NCBI GenBank assembly: GCA_034665745.1 | Contig: JAXDJJ010000073.1 | Span: forward strand, 1 to 28,894 | Length of the DNA: 28,894 nucleotides | DNA from: JAXDJJ01 sp034665745 | Lineage (GTDB): Bacteria; Actinomycetota; CADDZG01; WHSQ01 | Reading direction: 5' to 3' | Notes under the pieces: generated by a model | What the model was told of the DNA's origin: nothing | What the model saw: the letters and a program-made list of their open reading frames with translations, nothing else | Database searches by the model: none | In this document: positions 20,026 through 28,683 of the stretch, piece by piece | Numbering within the stretch: the stretch's first letter is position 1 | How the letters are laid out: each line of letters opens with the position of its first letter | Program-made: the position numbers and the translations under genes

Positions 20026-22683
20026 CTAGCTGTTCCAGGTCAGCATGTTCTTCAGCATCTGGTACCCGCCGTAGGTGAGGCCGTAGTCGGCGATCCCGAA
20101 CGGATGGTCGAACTTCTCTGTCGGCATCGGTAGCAGTGCGCCGATGAATCTGATCCGCCCACCGTGATAACGGATCTCGCCGTATGAGACCTGGGCGCGG
20201 TCGCCAGTGGTACCGATCGCTCTCTGCTTGCCGCGTGCTTTCTTCCAAACGCCTTGCTCCACGTACCAGACAGGTGAGGAAGAGGCATCGCCCCCGCCCG
20301 GGCTCTGGATCGAATACCCGAGGGGAACGGGCTCGTAGGTCTGTCTGCGGTGAACCTCGGCGTCATCCGCGGTGGGGTCGCACGGGTTCTGGTCGTAGAC
20401 GTTGCACGACATCCCTTCCGCTGCCCCCGGCTGGTTGATCTTCTTCGCAAGTGGATCCTTGTACGTGACCTCTCGGCCGCCCGTTGAGAAGTTGACGTAA
20501 CCGGCGTAGTACTCCTTGACTCCGATCCCTGCTTTGAACAGGCCCATCTTCGGCATCATGCGAACCGCGGAATCGGTCAGAACGAGGTTGCCGTTCTGGC
20601 GGGCGACCCAACGGCGCAGTTTCGTCCCGAGCTTGCTGTAGACATGGTTGGTGATGACGATCGTGTCGTAGGCCGTCTTCCAACCCTTCGTCGTCGCGAG
20701 TTCTTTCGCCGACACCCGTTGGATGCGGGGGCGGGTGAAGGGCTTCAGGTCCTTCCAGAAGTTCATGTTCGTCGCCCGGTATCCGATCTGCCCAGGGTCG
20801 GGCCATGCCTTCTCTGCGATGAAATCGATATCGAAGTCGAACAACCCCGCGGTCTCGCCACCTTCGATGCGAAGGCGGTACTTGCCGGGTGTCGGCAGGT
20901 TCGCCTGCAAAGCTTGTCCTGCCTGAACGTAGATCGGTGACTGGTTGAAGTAACTCGCAACCACTTCCCAGTCTTCGCCCTGCGCGTTCGGTTCTGCAGG
21001 CTTCTTGCGCTCCAAGCGGGCTTCGCTCGCCGCGCATCCACCGACACCTTGCGCGTTCGCACACGTCAAGGTGATCGAGATACCACCGTTGTAGACACCG
21101 CTCCCGGGGCCCTCGACGTCGAAGGGATATGTGTATGAGTTGTCCTGTCTCAAGCACGGATCGACGGGACAGGCGCTCGCGATGTCATCTTGCTGGGGGA
21201 GCTTCGTGTACTTCGGGGGGATCGAGGTGCGATCGGTCTTCGCCGAGACGGCCCCCTTGTTGAACACGTAGGCGACCTTGCCCTTCGTCCGGAAAGCTGT
21301 CTTCTCCGGCTTCAGCGAGAAATTGATCATTGAGTAGATCAGCGACTTGTTGCCATCTACGTGTAGCTGTTCGGCATCCGGATCGAAACATGAGCCCACA
21401 CCACAGTTGCTGAGGTGGCTCAAGGACATCTCGTTGTCGAGACCGTCGGCGTTGAGCCCGATCGGTGAATCGATCCAGTCACCAAGGGCACCAGTGACGG
21501 TGTACGCGATCGAGTCCCACACCGTCCCCCACTGGACGCCGTACAACCCGGGATCATCGGGGGCCGCGCTGTTCGGCTTTATCTGTGGTGACCATGCCAA
21601 ACGTTTCTCGGCATCCGCCCATGCGCCCTTCGCCGTCTGCAGGATGCGCTGGTTCTTGTCGTAGGGACGTTCCGCGCCGCCCATCAATGTGAAGCTGAAG
21701 GCACGGTTCACGAGCTGACCGTGAAGGTCGATACCGCCGTCCCACTTCGGCTTCCCGTTGGCATCCTCGGGCCCGATCGCTTGCAGCACCTTGCCGAACG
21801 AATGCGTCTCCGGCTCGGACCACGGTGTGTAGGGACGGAACGTGAATCCCTGCTCCGGCCAGTCGCGGTTGAGGTCCATCCCGTTGCCGTTGTAACGCTG
21901 GAAGAACTGCGTGCCGGTGGTGCGCTCGCCACGCTTCCACCCGTCTGGGTTCGGATAGATGAAGTAGACGACCGATCGCTGCAGTGCGTCACCCGCGGTC
22001 ACCGACTTCTCGGGGGTCGCTTCTAGGAGCGGGTGAGGGATCTCTCCCTCGTTCGCGCAGACGTCGAGGTTGGGGGACTGCTCGCATGCAGCCCACGTGA
22101 CGAGGTCCTCGATCGCACGCGTGCCTCCTTCGGCCCCCGCTCGCTCGATCCCATGGATCGACATGGGAAATACGAAGAACTTCTTGTTCTTGTTCGGCAC
22201 CGATTCATCGGTCACGCGCACCATGACCAGGGGCTGGCGGTCGCGGGTCACACCCTCACCCTGGTCCGCGCTGGCCGTCACGGGTATACCGGCCGAGCGG
22301 AACGTCTCGCACGCGTTGTCCGGGTCGGACACTTGCTTGCCGGAGCAGTCGAAATCCTCGTCGAGCTTGTAGACCTCGATGAAGTTCCCGAATCCCTCGA
22401 TGTTCTCGAGGAACGCAAGCCCGTCCTGAAGCTCCTGAAATTGGAGGAAGTCGACGGCACAGACGTTGCCTTTCGCCCACGGGGATGCGCCCGGCTGGCC
22501 TTGTTGGCAGCCGTGCGGATCGGGGAACACCCGCCCGTAGGCGGTGTAGGTCGTTTCGTCGGTCGCAACCGGGCTGGCTACGTGCACGCCCGCGCCGTCT
22601 TGTGATCGACGAGCACTGGATTGTGTGGCGAAGCCGGCGATCATGATGCCGCCTACCGCTAGGCCGATCAGGATCCGTCGCAT
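20026..22683 (-). CDS. Large secreted M14 zinc carboxypeptidase, paralogue of the 8723-10765 gene
   Basis: The 885-aa product starts at ATG 22683 (MRRILIGLAV), giving a clean signal peptide; the frame stays open for another 233 codons, but that part is antisense to the PBP4 gene and is not protein-like. M14 residues are H177 and E180 in IHGIERAG, N272-R273 in GMDLNRDW, H321 in IDLHGQL and probable catalytic E418 in DNEMSL. An insertion of roughly 120 residues before the second module contains TYPFDVEGPGSGVYNGG and several cysteines, possibly a beta-sandwich. The C-terminal module has ARQNGNLVLTDSAVRMM and ends with GRIRFIGALLPMPTEKFDHP, closely matching the smaller paralogue. It is predicted to trim peptides outside the cell. 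AAGGGGG upstream may be its ribosome binding site. Confidence 0.9.
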   Translation of the reverse strand: MRRILIGLAVGGIMIAGFATQSSARRSQDGAGVHVASPVATDETTYTAYGRVFPDPHGCQQGQPGASPWAKGNVCAVDFLQFQELQDGLAFLENIEGFGNFIEVYKLDEDFDCSGKQVSDPDNACETFRSAGIPVTASADQGEGVTRDRQPLVMVRVTDESVPNKNKKFFVFPMSIHGIERAGAEGGTRAIEDLVTWAACEQSPNLDVCANEGEIPHPLLEATPEKSVTAGDALQRSVVYFIYPNPDGWKRGERTTGTQFFQRYNGNGMDLNRDWPEQGFTFRPYTPWSEPETHSFGKVLQAIGPEDANGKPKWDGGIDLHGQLVNRAFSFTLMGGAERPYDKNQRILQTAKGAWADAEKRLAWSPQIKPNSAAPDDPGLYGVQWGTVWDSIAYTVTGALGDWIDSPIGLNADGLDNEMSLSHLSNCGVGSCFDPDAEQLHVDGNKSLIYSMINFSLKPEKTAFRTKGKVAYVFNKGAVSAKTDRTSIPPKYTKLPQQDDIASACPVDPCLRQDNSYTYPFDVEGPGSGVYNGGISITLTCANAQGVGGCAASEARLERKKPAEPNAQGEDWEVVASYFNQSPIYVQAGQALQANLPTPGKYRLRIEGGETAGLFDFDIDFIAEKAWPDPGQIGYRATNMNFWKDLKPFTRPRIQRVSAKELATTKGWKTAYDTIVITNHVYSKLGTKLRRWVARQNGNLVLTDSAVRMMPKMGLFKAGIGVKEYYAGYVNFSTGGREVTYKDPLAKKINQPGAAEGMSCNVYDQNPCDPTADDAEVHRRQTYEPVPLGYSIQSPGGGDASSSPVWYVEQGVWKKARGKQRAIGTTGDRAQVSYGEIRYHGGRIRFIGALLPMPTEKFDHPFGIADYGLTYGGYQMLKNMLTWNS

Positions 22684-22757
22684 GTGTGTACCGCCCCCTT
22701 GGGATAGCCGCCGGCCACCCAGGGTACCCAGCATCCAGTTGGGGGTCGCTTCGGGGG

Positions 22758-23963
22758 CTAGTGGGCCAGATCCTCCAGGATCCGCACGATGCGGTCCTCG
22801 ACGCCCTTCGACGGGTAGTACGACATGCCCGACGAGAGGATCGAGAACTCCGCCCAGCTTCCGGTTCGGCGGAGGTAGATCCATCCAGACAATGCCGATA
22901 CGGCGTTCAGAGACCCCGTCTTGGCGCGGAGCTTCACTCCATGGAGACGGTCCTCGAGGGTTCCTTGTCCGCCGGTGGGCAGACCTCGCCGCAAGACCTC
23001 GTAGAAGGGCTGGGTAGCTTCGACGTCGCCGAGGAGCTTCACGATGCCAGCGGGCGCTACGCGGTTCGAGTACGACAGGCCGGACGAGTCGTACGCGGAC
23101 AAGGTCACACCACGTCTGCGTGCATAGCGCTCGATCGCCGATGCGCCCTTGGCGATGGTTCCGTTCCCGCCGAACGTTTCGGCGCCGAGGCGCTTGCCGA
23201 ACATCTCGGCATAGAAGTTGGCCGACGTGCGGGTCATGTAGCGCGTCATCTCGGAGATGGGAACCGAGCCGAGGATCGCTAGTTGCGTGAGGTTGTTCGG
23301 CATCACGTCGGCGCCAGGCCGGCCCGTCACGTTGACACCGAAGAACTCGAGCTTGCGCGTGAGAGCTTTCGCTGCGCGCCATTCAGGGTTGTGGATGTGT
23401 CTTCCCCTCGAGGTGTTGCCTTCAAATGTCAGAGAGGTTGCGAGAGGAACTTCGTCGTCCGGGAAGTTCGAACTCCATCCCGGTGCGAACCAGTCATGGT
23501 CGAAGTAGCCGGTGTCACCGAGGACTCGGCCCTGGATGACGTCCGTCGTCTTTGCGATCGAACGCGCGAGCATCCCGAGCTGGGTTGCTTGGAAGGGGAG
23601 GGAGTCACCGTAGCGACCGCCCCCGGTTATCGAGGGATCGCCCTTGCTCGTTAACCACACATCACCAGTGACCACGCGTCCGAGCGGTTTGCCACTTCCC
23701 ATCACGCGCGTCGCGATAACCCCCGCAGGGTCGAGCTTGTTGAACAACGCCATCGTCAGCAACAACTTCTCGTTGGATGCCGGCGCGCGCTTCGTCTTGT
23801 CGTCGTGCCGATACAGGAACTGCCCTTGGTCTCGGACCGAAACGCCGATGCGTTTGCCGGCAACGATGTGATCGATCTGGCGTTTCCAGTAGGGACGGGC
23901 GTGAGCGGGCGTGGCGACGCCAAAGAACAAGGCAATCACAAGGAGAACGGAGGCCCGCCGCAT
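22758..23963 (-). CDS. dacB: D-alanyl-D-alanine carboxypeptidase/endopeptidase (PBP4, S13 family)
   Basis: This periplasmic/extracellular peptidoglycan hydrolase removes terminal D-alanine or cuts cross-links. A signal peptide ends at ATPAHA (17-22). The penicillin-binding motifs are S63-x-x-K66 in APASNEKLLL, the DSSGLSYSN block (292-300) for the second motif, and K348-T-G in RAKTGSLNA. The length, 401 aa, suits the shorter actinobacterial members of S13. It lies 74 bp upstream of the large M14 gene on the same strand and may be transcribed with it. No strong Shine-Dalgarno sequence is seen before ATG 23963. Confidence 0.93.
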   Translation of the reverse strand: MRRASVLLVIALFFGVATPAHARPYWKRQIDHIVAGKRIGVSVRDQGQFLYRHDDKTKRAPASNEKLLLTMALFNKLDPAGVIATRVMGSGKPLGRVVTGDVWLTSKGDPSITGGGRYGDSLPFQATQLGMLARSIAKTTDVIQGRVLGDTGYFDHDWFAPGWSSNFPDDEVPLATSLTFEGNTSRGRHIHNPEWRAAKALTRKLEFFGVNVTGRPGADVMPNNLTQLAILGSVPISEMTRYMTRTSANFYAEMFGKRLGAETFGGNGTIAKGASAIERYARRRGVTLSAYDSSGLSYSNRVAPAGIVKLLGDVEATQPFYEVLRRGLPTGGQGTLEDRLHGVKLRAKTGSLNAVSALSGWIYLRRTGSWAEFSILSSGMSYYPSKGVEDRIVRILEDLAH

Positions 23964-24025
23964 CCGGAGATGTTCGCGTCAGTTGAGGGGTAAAGCGATA
24001 CGCACTTTGGTTGCTTTGAGCCCTC

Positions 24026-24283
24026 TTACGCCGTGGTGTCGAACAGCGTCGGGTCTTTCGGGAAGAAGCTCAGCTGCCCTGGATGCTGGCGCTTGCGGCC
24101 CGTTTCAGGCCGGTCGATCGCAAGTGCCAGGCGGTGATACCCCTGCTGGCGGCTCAGCTCGACGGTCTTGCGCTCCGCCTTCGCCTTCTCGTCCTTCTGA
24201 CGGTTCTCAGCCCAGGCGAGCGCGTCCTCTACGAGGAGTGATTCCCACTCGGGGAGCTGCGGTTGAGCATTGTGTGCAGTCAT
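24026..24283 (-). CDS. Unknown 85-aa protein with a clamp-binding-like QLSFF motif
   Basis: The protein has a hydrophilic helical body (ALAWAENRQKDEKAKAERKT, residues 21-40) and a basic region before a C-terminal segment GQLSFFPKDPTLF. QLSFF resembles the bacterial sliding-clamp binding pentapeptide QL(S/D)LF, which usually sits near a terminus of clamp-binding proteins. There is no signal peptide or membrane segment, and no family was recognised. The gene is divergent from the cupredoxin gene with 82 bp between starts, and lies 62 bp upstream of dacB on the same strand. Codon use resembles its neighbours. Confidence 0.6.
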   Translation of the reverse strand: MTAHNAQPQLPEWESLLVEDALAWAENRQKDEKAKAERKTVELSRQQGYHRLALAIDRPETGRKRQHPGQLSFFPKDPTLFDTTA

Positions 24284-24365
24284 GGGATATCGGAGTATGC
24301 GTGTGCGGTCGCACTGTTAGTTGGATTTCGGTGGCACAATCTTTTGTAATTCGAAAGGAGCTCCC

Positions 24366-24740
24366 ATGAATCTCCGGCGCTTAGCGGTCGTGGCTCTAGC
24401 TGTGGGAACGCTGTTCGCATTCCCGGGTACTTCTTTGGGCGACAGCTTCAGGGTCAAGGCGGTGGGCTCGTCACCAGCGGACTTCAGATGGAATCCCGAC
24501 TTCCGTCACATCACCAAGGGCGATCGGATCGTGTGGAAGAACACCACGAACACAACGCACAGGGTGGTTGCATGGAAGGGCGCGTGGTCGAAGGAGACCG
24601 ACGTTCCCCCAGGCGAGACCACATCGAAGCGTTTCCGCAAAACCGGCGCATTCTTCTTCCGCTGCACGATCCCGGGTCACTCCAGTGTGACGAATGGAGA
24701 GTGCAGCGGTATGTGTGGCGAGATCCACGTGGTGCGTTAG
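24366..24740 (+). CDS. Secreted cupredoxin (plastocyanin-like blue copper protein)
   Basis: The 124-aa product starts at ATG 24366 behind GAAAGGAG and has a signal peptide ending near SLGDS (residue 24). The cupredoxin strands lead to copper ligands H65 (TTHRVVAW), C100 and H105 (FRCTIPGH) and M116 (SGMCG). The Cys-to-His spacing of four residues and the extra pair C113/C117 differ from classical plastocyanin and mark a subfamily with a longer ligand loop. It likely shuttles electrons outside the membrane; no oxidase partner is nearby. It is convergent with the enolase-superfamily gene, with five bases between stops. Confidence 0.87.
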   Translation: MNLRRLAVVALAVGTLFAFPGTSLGDSFRVKAVGSSPADFRWNPDFRHITKGDRIVWKNTTNTTHRVVAWKGAWSKETDVPPGETTSKRFRKTGAFFFRCTIPGHSSVTNGECSGMCGEIHVVR

Positions 24741-24745
24741 CCCGC

Positions 24746-26002
24746 TTATTCCTCTTTCGCCAAACGGGCGCGTTTCGCTACGTCCATCTCTTTGCTGGCT
24801 TTGATGCCGCGGTCGCGTAACGCGAAGAAGATCAATCGCTTCCGGTCCATCGAGAAGAATCTCTTGCCGTGCTTGCGCACGGCCGAGCGGTCGATCGTGA
24901 TGCCGAGGCCCGGCCCGGTTGGGACGACCAAGGTTCCCTTGTCGTGCACGAAAGGTTGTTCGAGCATCGCGTCGCGCGCGGCAGGAACCCAGCCCGGGGG
25001 GTCCAAGGGATATTCGAGCTCCTTGGTGTCGGCGAACCCCGACGCAACCATCAATTGCAGGTTCACCGCGAAGCCAACGCCGTTGGTCCACGTGTGCGGC
25101 GTATAGCCGAGCCCATGCTCGCGACACAAACGGATCACTTCCCACGTCTGCGCGATCCCGCCGGAGAACATCGCATCGGGTTGGAAGATTGAGTAGCACT
25201 TGCGCTGGATCATCATCTTCAGTTCGGGCAACGCCGAGGTGTGTAGCTCGCCGCCCGCGATCGCAACCTTCGAGTACGCGCTCAAGGCCTCGAGATCGTC
25301 GTAAGCGTCCATCGGCAGAGGCTCTTCTAACCACGACACGCCGGCATCGGCGCATACATCTGAGAAGCGCTTCGCGCGTTCCAGATCCCATAGAGGCGCG
25401 TCCGCAACCGCGGTTACGCGCCATGCCTGGTTCGCGTCGACGCCGATCGACATCCGGTCGCCGACCGCATCCGCGGTCGCTCGTACCTGGGCGATATCGG
25501 CGTCCTCGTCCTCGTGCACGCGGATCTTTATCGAGCGGAAGCCTTCTTCGAAGCGCTGGAGTGCTTCGTCGCGCCGGTAGTGCGGCGATCTCACCTCGCC
25601 CGTCGACGCGTACAAGCGAACGGACGGCGCGCTCGAACCCGGTGCGAGCAATTCGTAAACGGGCTTGCCCGCGTGTTTCCCCGCAATGTCCCAGAACGCG
25701 GGCTCGATCCACCAGTTGCGCCAGCCCAGATACGCGATCTCACGCAGCCGCTGTTGGATCAGGTCGATGTCGAGAGCGTCTTCACCTATCAGGTAGGGAC
25801 CGATGAGATTCCCGAGGCCCGCGCGTTCACGACCGATCGCCGGTCCTGCGCTCCACCCCTCGATACCCGACTCGGTGATGACCCGGATCAATGTTGCACG
25901 GTTCTCGTTCTGCGGGAAGCCGGGGATCCAACTGGGCCGGAACGTTCCCGGCAAGGGAGATGAGAAGTGGAACAACTCCACACGCGCGACGCGATCTGAC
26001 AT
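24746..26002 (-). CDS. Enolase-superfamily enzyme (mandelate racemase/muconate lactonizing type)
   Basis: The 418-aa protein has the N-terminal capping domain and a (beta/alpha)7-beta barrel. Metal ligands are D189 (GVDANQAW), E226 (WLEEPLP) and E252 (AGGELHT). The catalytic-base motif KxK appears as K159-I-R161, with arginine in the second place, and H303 in TPHTWTNG is the likely partner base. This suggests a sugar-acid dehydratase or racemase rather than a cycloisomerase, but the substrate cannot be told. An extra basic C-terminal tail (after residue 370) is longer than usual. It follows the 128-aa unknown gene by five bases and is clearly in one operon with it. Confidence 0.87.
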   Translation of the reverse strand: MSDRVARVELFHFSSPLPGTFRPSWIPGFPQNENRATLIRVITESGIEGWSAGPAIGRERAGLGNLIGPYLIGEDALDIDLIQQRLREIAYLGWRNWWIEPAFWDIAGKHAGKPVYELLAPGSSAPSVRLYASTGEVRSPHYRRDEALQRFEEGFRSIKIRVHEDEDADIAQVRATADAVGDRMSIGVDANQAWRVTAVADAPLWDLERAKRFSDVCADAGVSWLEEPLPMDAYDDLEALSAYSKVAIAGGELHTSALPELKMMIQRKCYSIFQPDAMFSGGIAQTWEVIRLCREHGLGYTPHTWTNGVGFAVNLQLMVASGFADTKELEYPLDPPGWVPAARDAMLEQPFVHDKGTLVVPTGPGLGITIDRSAVRKHGKRFFSMDRKRLIFFALRDRGIKASKEMDVAKRARLAKEE

Positions 26003-26007
26003 CTAGC

Positions 26008-26394
26008 TCACCCCTTGCCGATGCAGTGGAGACGGACGGCCTCGGCAACCGTCTTCAGCGTGGCGTCATCCTTGATCTTGATCAGGACATATTTCGAGGT
26101 GCGGGGGGGCCGCGTTCCTTCCGGGACGCCCGCGCGCTCGCACAGCCTCTCGATCCGCTTCACGTCGGTGTCGGTTGCGCCGTAGAGATACGCGCTGAGT
26201 CCCGTTGCCGTCGGCAGGAAGCCAGCGACCTTCGACGCGCCCATCAGGATCTCGACCGCTCCGTTGCCGGCCAAGGCTCCGCGCGCGGAATCGGGGCACA
26301 CCGAAGCAAGCCACTCCGGCAAGCGTGCCCGGATCAGGCCGGCCCATTCGTTGCGGGGCTCTGTTTTCGACCGAGGTGCTGGGAAGGCGGGCAT
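26008..26394 (-). CDS. Unknown protein (128 aa) upstream of the enolase-superfamily gene
   Basis: The product begins MPAFPAPRSKTEPRNEWAGL and ends in a segment with SKYVLIKIKDDATLKTVAEA, which has the look of a small alpha/beta domain. Two Cys-containing helices (LCERAG and LHCIGKG) are visible, but no family was recognised. ATG 26394 is preferred over GTG 26397 because TAGCCT then six bases precede it exactly, as in other leaderless genes here. It is the first gene of an operon with the enolase-superfamily enzyme and is divergent from the S15-like hydrolase. Confidence 0.65.
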   Translation of the reverse strand: MPAFPAPRSKTEPRNEWAGLIRARLPEWLASVCPDSARGALAGNGAVEILMGASKVAGFLPTATGLSAYLYGATDTDVKRIERLCERAGVPEGTRPPRTSKYVLIKIKDDATLKTVAEAVRLHCIGKG

Positions 26395-26400
26395 CACTGA

Positions 26401-26406
26401 AGGCTA
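26401..26406 (-). promoter_or_regulatory. TAGCCT -10 box, leaderless start of the operon
   Basis: On the minus strand TAGCCT, six bases, ATG 26394. Same spacing as the boxes at 6385, 11740 and 16846. Confidence 0.55.
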
Positions 26407-26447
26407 GCCGTTCACGTTTAGCGGGGGGCCGGGAGGACAATGTTGGG

Positions 26448-28673
26448 ATGGTGAGACGGCGGACCGCCCTACTTATTGCCCTGCTGATGCTCGCGGGCGT
26501 TCCCGCACTGACTCCGCAGGCCGGGGCTCAGACCACCGAACCCGTCATCACGGACGGGATCACGGCCGTCGGCGAGCTCGTGTCCAAAGCGGGCAGTCAT
26601 TGCCAGCTCAAGGACGCAGCCGATGACGAGATCACCATCGACAGCGAGCTCCCATTCGTCTTGTGCGATGACGGGATCCCACCCACCGGTGGGGGAAGCA
26701 AGGGGATACCGGTCCCCGTCGCTTATCACTCGAGCGCCGCAGGTAACGACTCCAGTGGTCTCCCGAGGCCCGCACCCGCCGACGAGGTGACGGCGAAGGA
26801 CGCCACCTACGACCTCCAGCCCGACGCTGCCGGCGATCGCGTCACGCTAGACGTGGACATCACGTTGCCACCTTCGACCGCACTGGCTGCGGAATACGAA
26901 CAGGCGTGGCCCGTGGTCAAGACGCCCAAGGGTGGCTTCCCGGTCATCGTGTTGATGCACGGGTGTTGCGGTGGCAACAAGAACAGCTGGGAAGCAACTA
27001 CAGCCGATGCCGACAACGAGCTCTGGCATCAATCGAACGCATGGTTCGCATCACGCGGGTACGTCGTTATCACCTATACGGCGCGCGGCTTCCGCAACAT
27101 GAACGACGAAGGTTCGACCGGAACGACGCAGCTGGACTCGCGTAGTTACGAGGTGAACGACTACCAGTTCCTCGTGGGTCTCCTCGCCGACCACGATGCG
27201 CAGCGACGCGCCGAAGGCCTTGCGCCGCTGTTCAACATCAACCCGTCCAAGGTCGCCGCGGTTGGCGGTAGTTACGGCGGCGGGTTCTCGTGGCTTGCAC
27301 TGACCGACCCCCGCTGGAAGAGCCCTTTGAGCAAGACTCCGATCCGGCTTGCCGCGGCGGCCCCCCGGTATGGATGGACGGACCTCGTCGAAGCCCTGAT
27401 CCCGTCGGGCCACTACTTCGACCTCGATCCCGAGACCGGCCGCACCGCGATCATGCCGACCGCACCCGCCGATGCGCCGTCACGCCATCCGATCGGTGTC
27501 GAGAAACAGAGCATCGTGTCGTTGCTGTATTCGTCGGGGAATCTCCAGAACACGAACCACACGACCTTCCCGACCTACATGCACGAGACCTATCAACGAT
27601 TGCAGCAGGGAGAGCCGTACGAGGCCGACGACCAGGTCGAGCAGACCGCCGACTGGTTCTTGAATGATCGCTCTGCGTTCTACCAAGAGCGCTTCTGGAC
27701 GCAAGTCGCCAAGGGATTGCGGGTGCCGACGTTCATGGCTACGACGTGGACCGATCCGTTGTTCACCACGATGCAGTCGGGGGTCGCGTTCTACAACAAG
27801 CTGAAGAGCATCGCTCCGAAGTACCCGATGCAGATGTACCTCGGCGATTACCAGCACTTCGTGGCGAACAAGGCAAAGGAATGGGGCGACCTGTGCGGTG
27901 ACGACCACCATGTCTGCACACTCGGCGACACGACGCCCCGCGTTCGACTCGGCGTGAATACGCGGATGAACCGTTTCCTCGACTACTACCTGAAGGCCAA
28001 GGGTGCTGTCCCTGCTCGCAAGGTTTGGGGCACCACGACGATCTGTGCCTCGAACGCGTCGGAACAATTGCCGGTCGACGAGCCCGGCATCGAATACACG
28101 GCGGGTTCGTGGCGTGGACTAGCTCCGGACACAACGCGCTTCTCGTGGAAAGGCGGGGGCGCCCTCAGCACGACCACCTCGACGGGGGCCGCGGACAACC
28201 ATTCGACCGAGAGCGATGCTGGGTTCAGGTACACGCAGGCGGACAAGTGCTACGCAACGGCGTCGTCGGATGCCGTTCCCGGTGTCGTCCAGTACCAAGA
28301 CGTCGTGAAGGAAACGTTCACGTTGATGGGCTTGCCGACCCTGAAGCTGACCTACGCAGCAACCGCTCCCGGCGGGGACTACTGGGTGGCGGCTCGCTTG
28401 TTCGACAAGCAACCGGACGGAACCATCACGCTGGTGACGCGTGGTGTGTGCAAGGTGAATACCAACACCGACCCCGATGTCGATTGCAGCGTCTTCCAGT
28501 TGTGGGGCAACGGTTGGACGTTCGAGAAGGATCATTCGGTCCTGCTCGAGGTGACGCAGTCCGACACGCCGATGTTCCGTAAGGACAACATGCCGTCGTC
28601 GCTGGCATTCAGTGCGGCCGAGCTCAAACTGCCAACGACGAACGAAGAGCGTAGGAGAGATTTCAGGGACTAA
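26448..28673 (+). CDS. Secreted S15/CocE-like serine hydrolase (X-Pro dipeptidyl-peptidase family)
   Basis: The 741-aa product has a signal peptide (hydrophobic core 7-19, cleavage near AGAQ). Its alpha/beta hydrolase core shows the oxyanion region VLMHGCCGGNKN (168-179), the nucleophile S275 in GGSYGGG, a likely acid in TTWTDPLF (about 440-447) and a likely histidine in GDYQHF (about 466-471). The C-terminal third is beta-rich, as in the jelly-roll domain of S15 and CocE/NonD enzymes. It could cleave X-Pro dipeptides, or esters or amides; the substrate is not determined. ATG 26448 is chosen; GGGAGG is 11-12 bases upstream, rather far, and a GTG follows directly at 26451. Confidence 0.88.
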   Translation: MVRRRTALLIALLMLAGVPALTPQAGAQTTEPVITDGITAVGELVSKAGSHCQLKDAADDEITIDSELPFVLCDDGIPPTGGGSKGIPVPVAYHSSAAGNDSSGLPRPAPADEVTAKDATYDLQPDAAGDRVTLDVDITLPPSTALAAEYEQAWPVVKTPKGGFPVIVLMHGCCGGNKNSWEATTADADNELWHQSNAWFASRGYVVITYTARGFRNMNDEGSTGTTQLDSRSYEVNDYQFLVGLLADHDAQRRAEGLAPLFNINPSKVAAVGGSYGGGFSWLALTDPRWKSPLSKTPIRLAAAAPRYGWTDLVEALIPSGHYFDLDPETGRTAIMPTAPADAPSRHPIGVEKQSIVSLLYSSGNLQNTNHTTFPTYMHETYQRLQQGEPYEADDQVEQTADWFLNDRSAFYQERFWTQVAKGLRVPTFMATTWTDPLFTTMQSGVAFYNKLKSIAPKYPMQMYLGDYQHFVANKAKEWGDLCGDDHHVCTLGDTTPRVRLGVNTRMNRFLDYYLKAKGAVPARKVWGTTTICASNASEQLPVDEPGIEYTAGSWRGLAPDTTRFSWKGGGALSTTTSTGAADNHSTESDAGFRYTQADKCYATASSDAVPGVVQYQDVVKETFTLMGLPTLKLTYAATAPGGDYWVAARLFDKQPDGTITLVTRGVCKVNTNTDPDVDCSVFQLWGNGWTFEKDHSVLLEVTQSDTPMFRKDNMPSSLAFSAAELKLPTTNEERRRDFRD

Positions 28674-28676
28674 CCT
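28671..28676 (+). promoter_or_regulatory. TAACCT box, 7 nt before moeA
   Basis: TAACCT overlaps the stop codon of the upstream hydrolase (TAA 28671-28673) and is seven bases before ATG 28684, with no Shine-Dalgarno sequence. Confidence 0.4.
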
Positions 28677-28683
28677 TCGACCC

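Noticed and set aside
22684..23382. N-terminal extension of 233 codons to the large M14 peptidase
   Set aside because: It runs antisense-frame through dacB, is Arg/Pro-rich without domain features, and would bury a good signal peptide at 22683.
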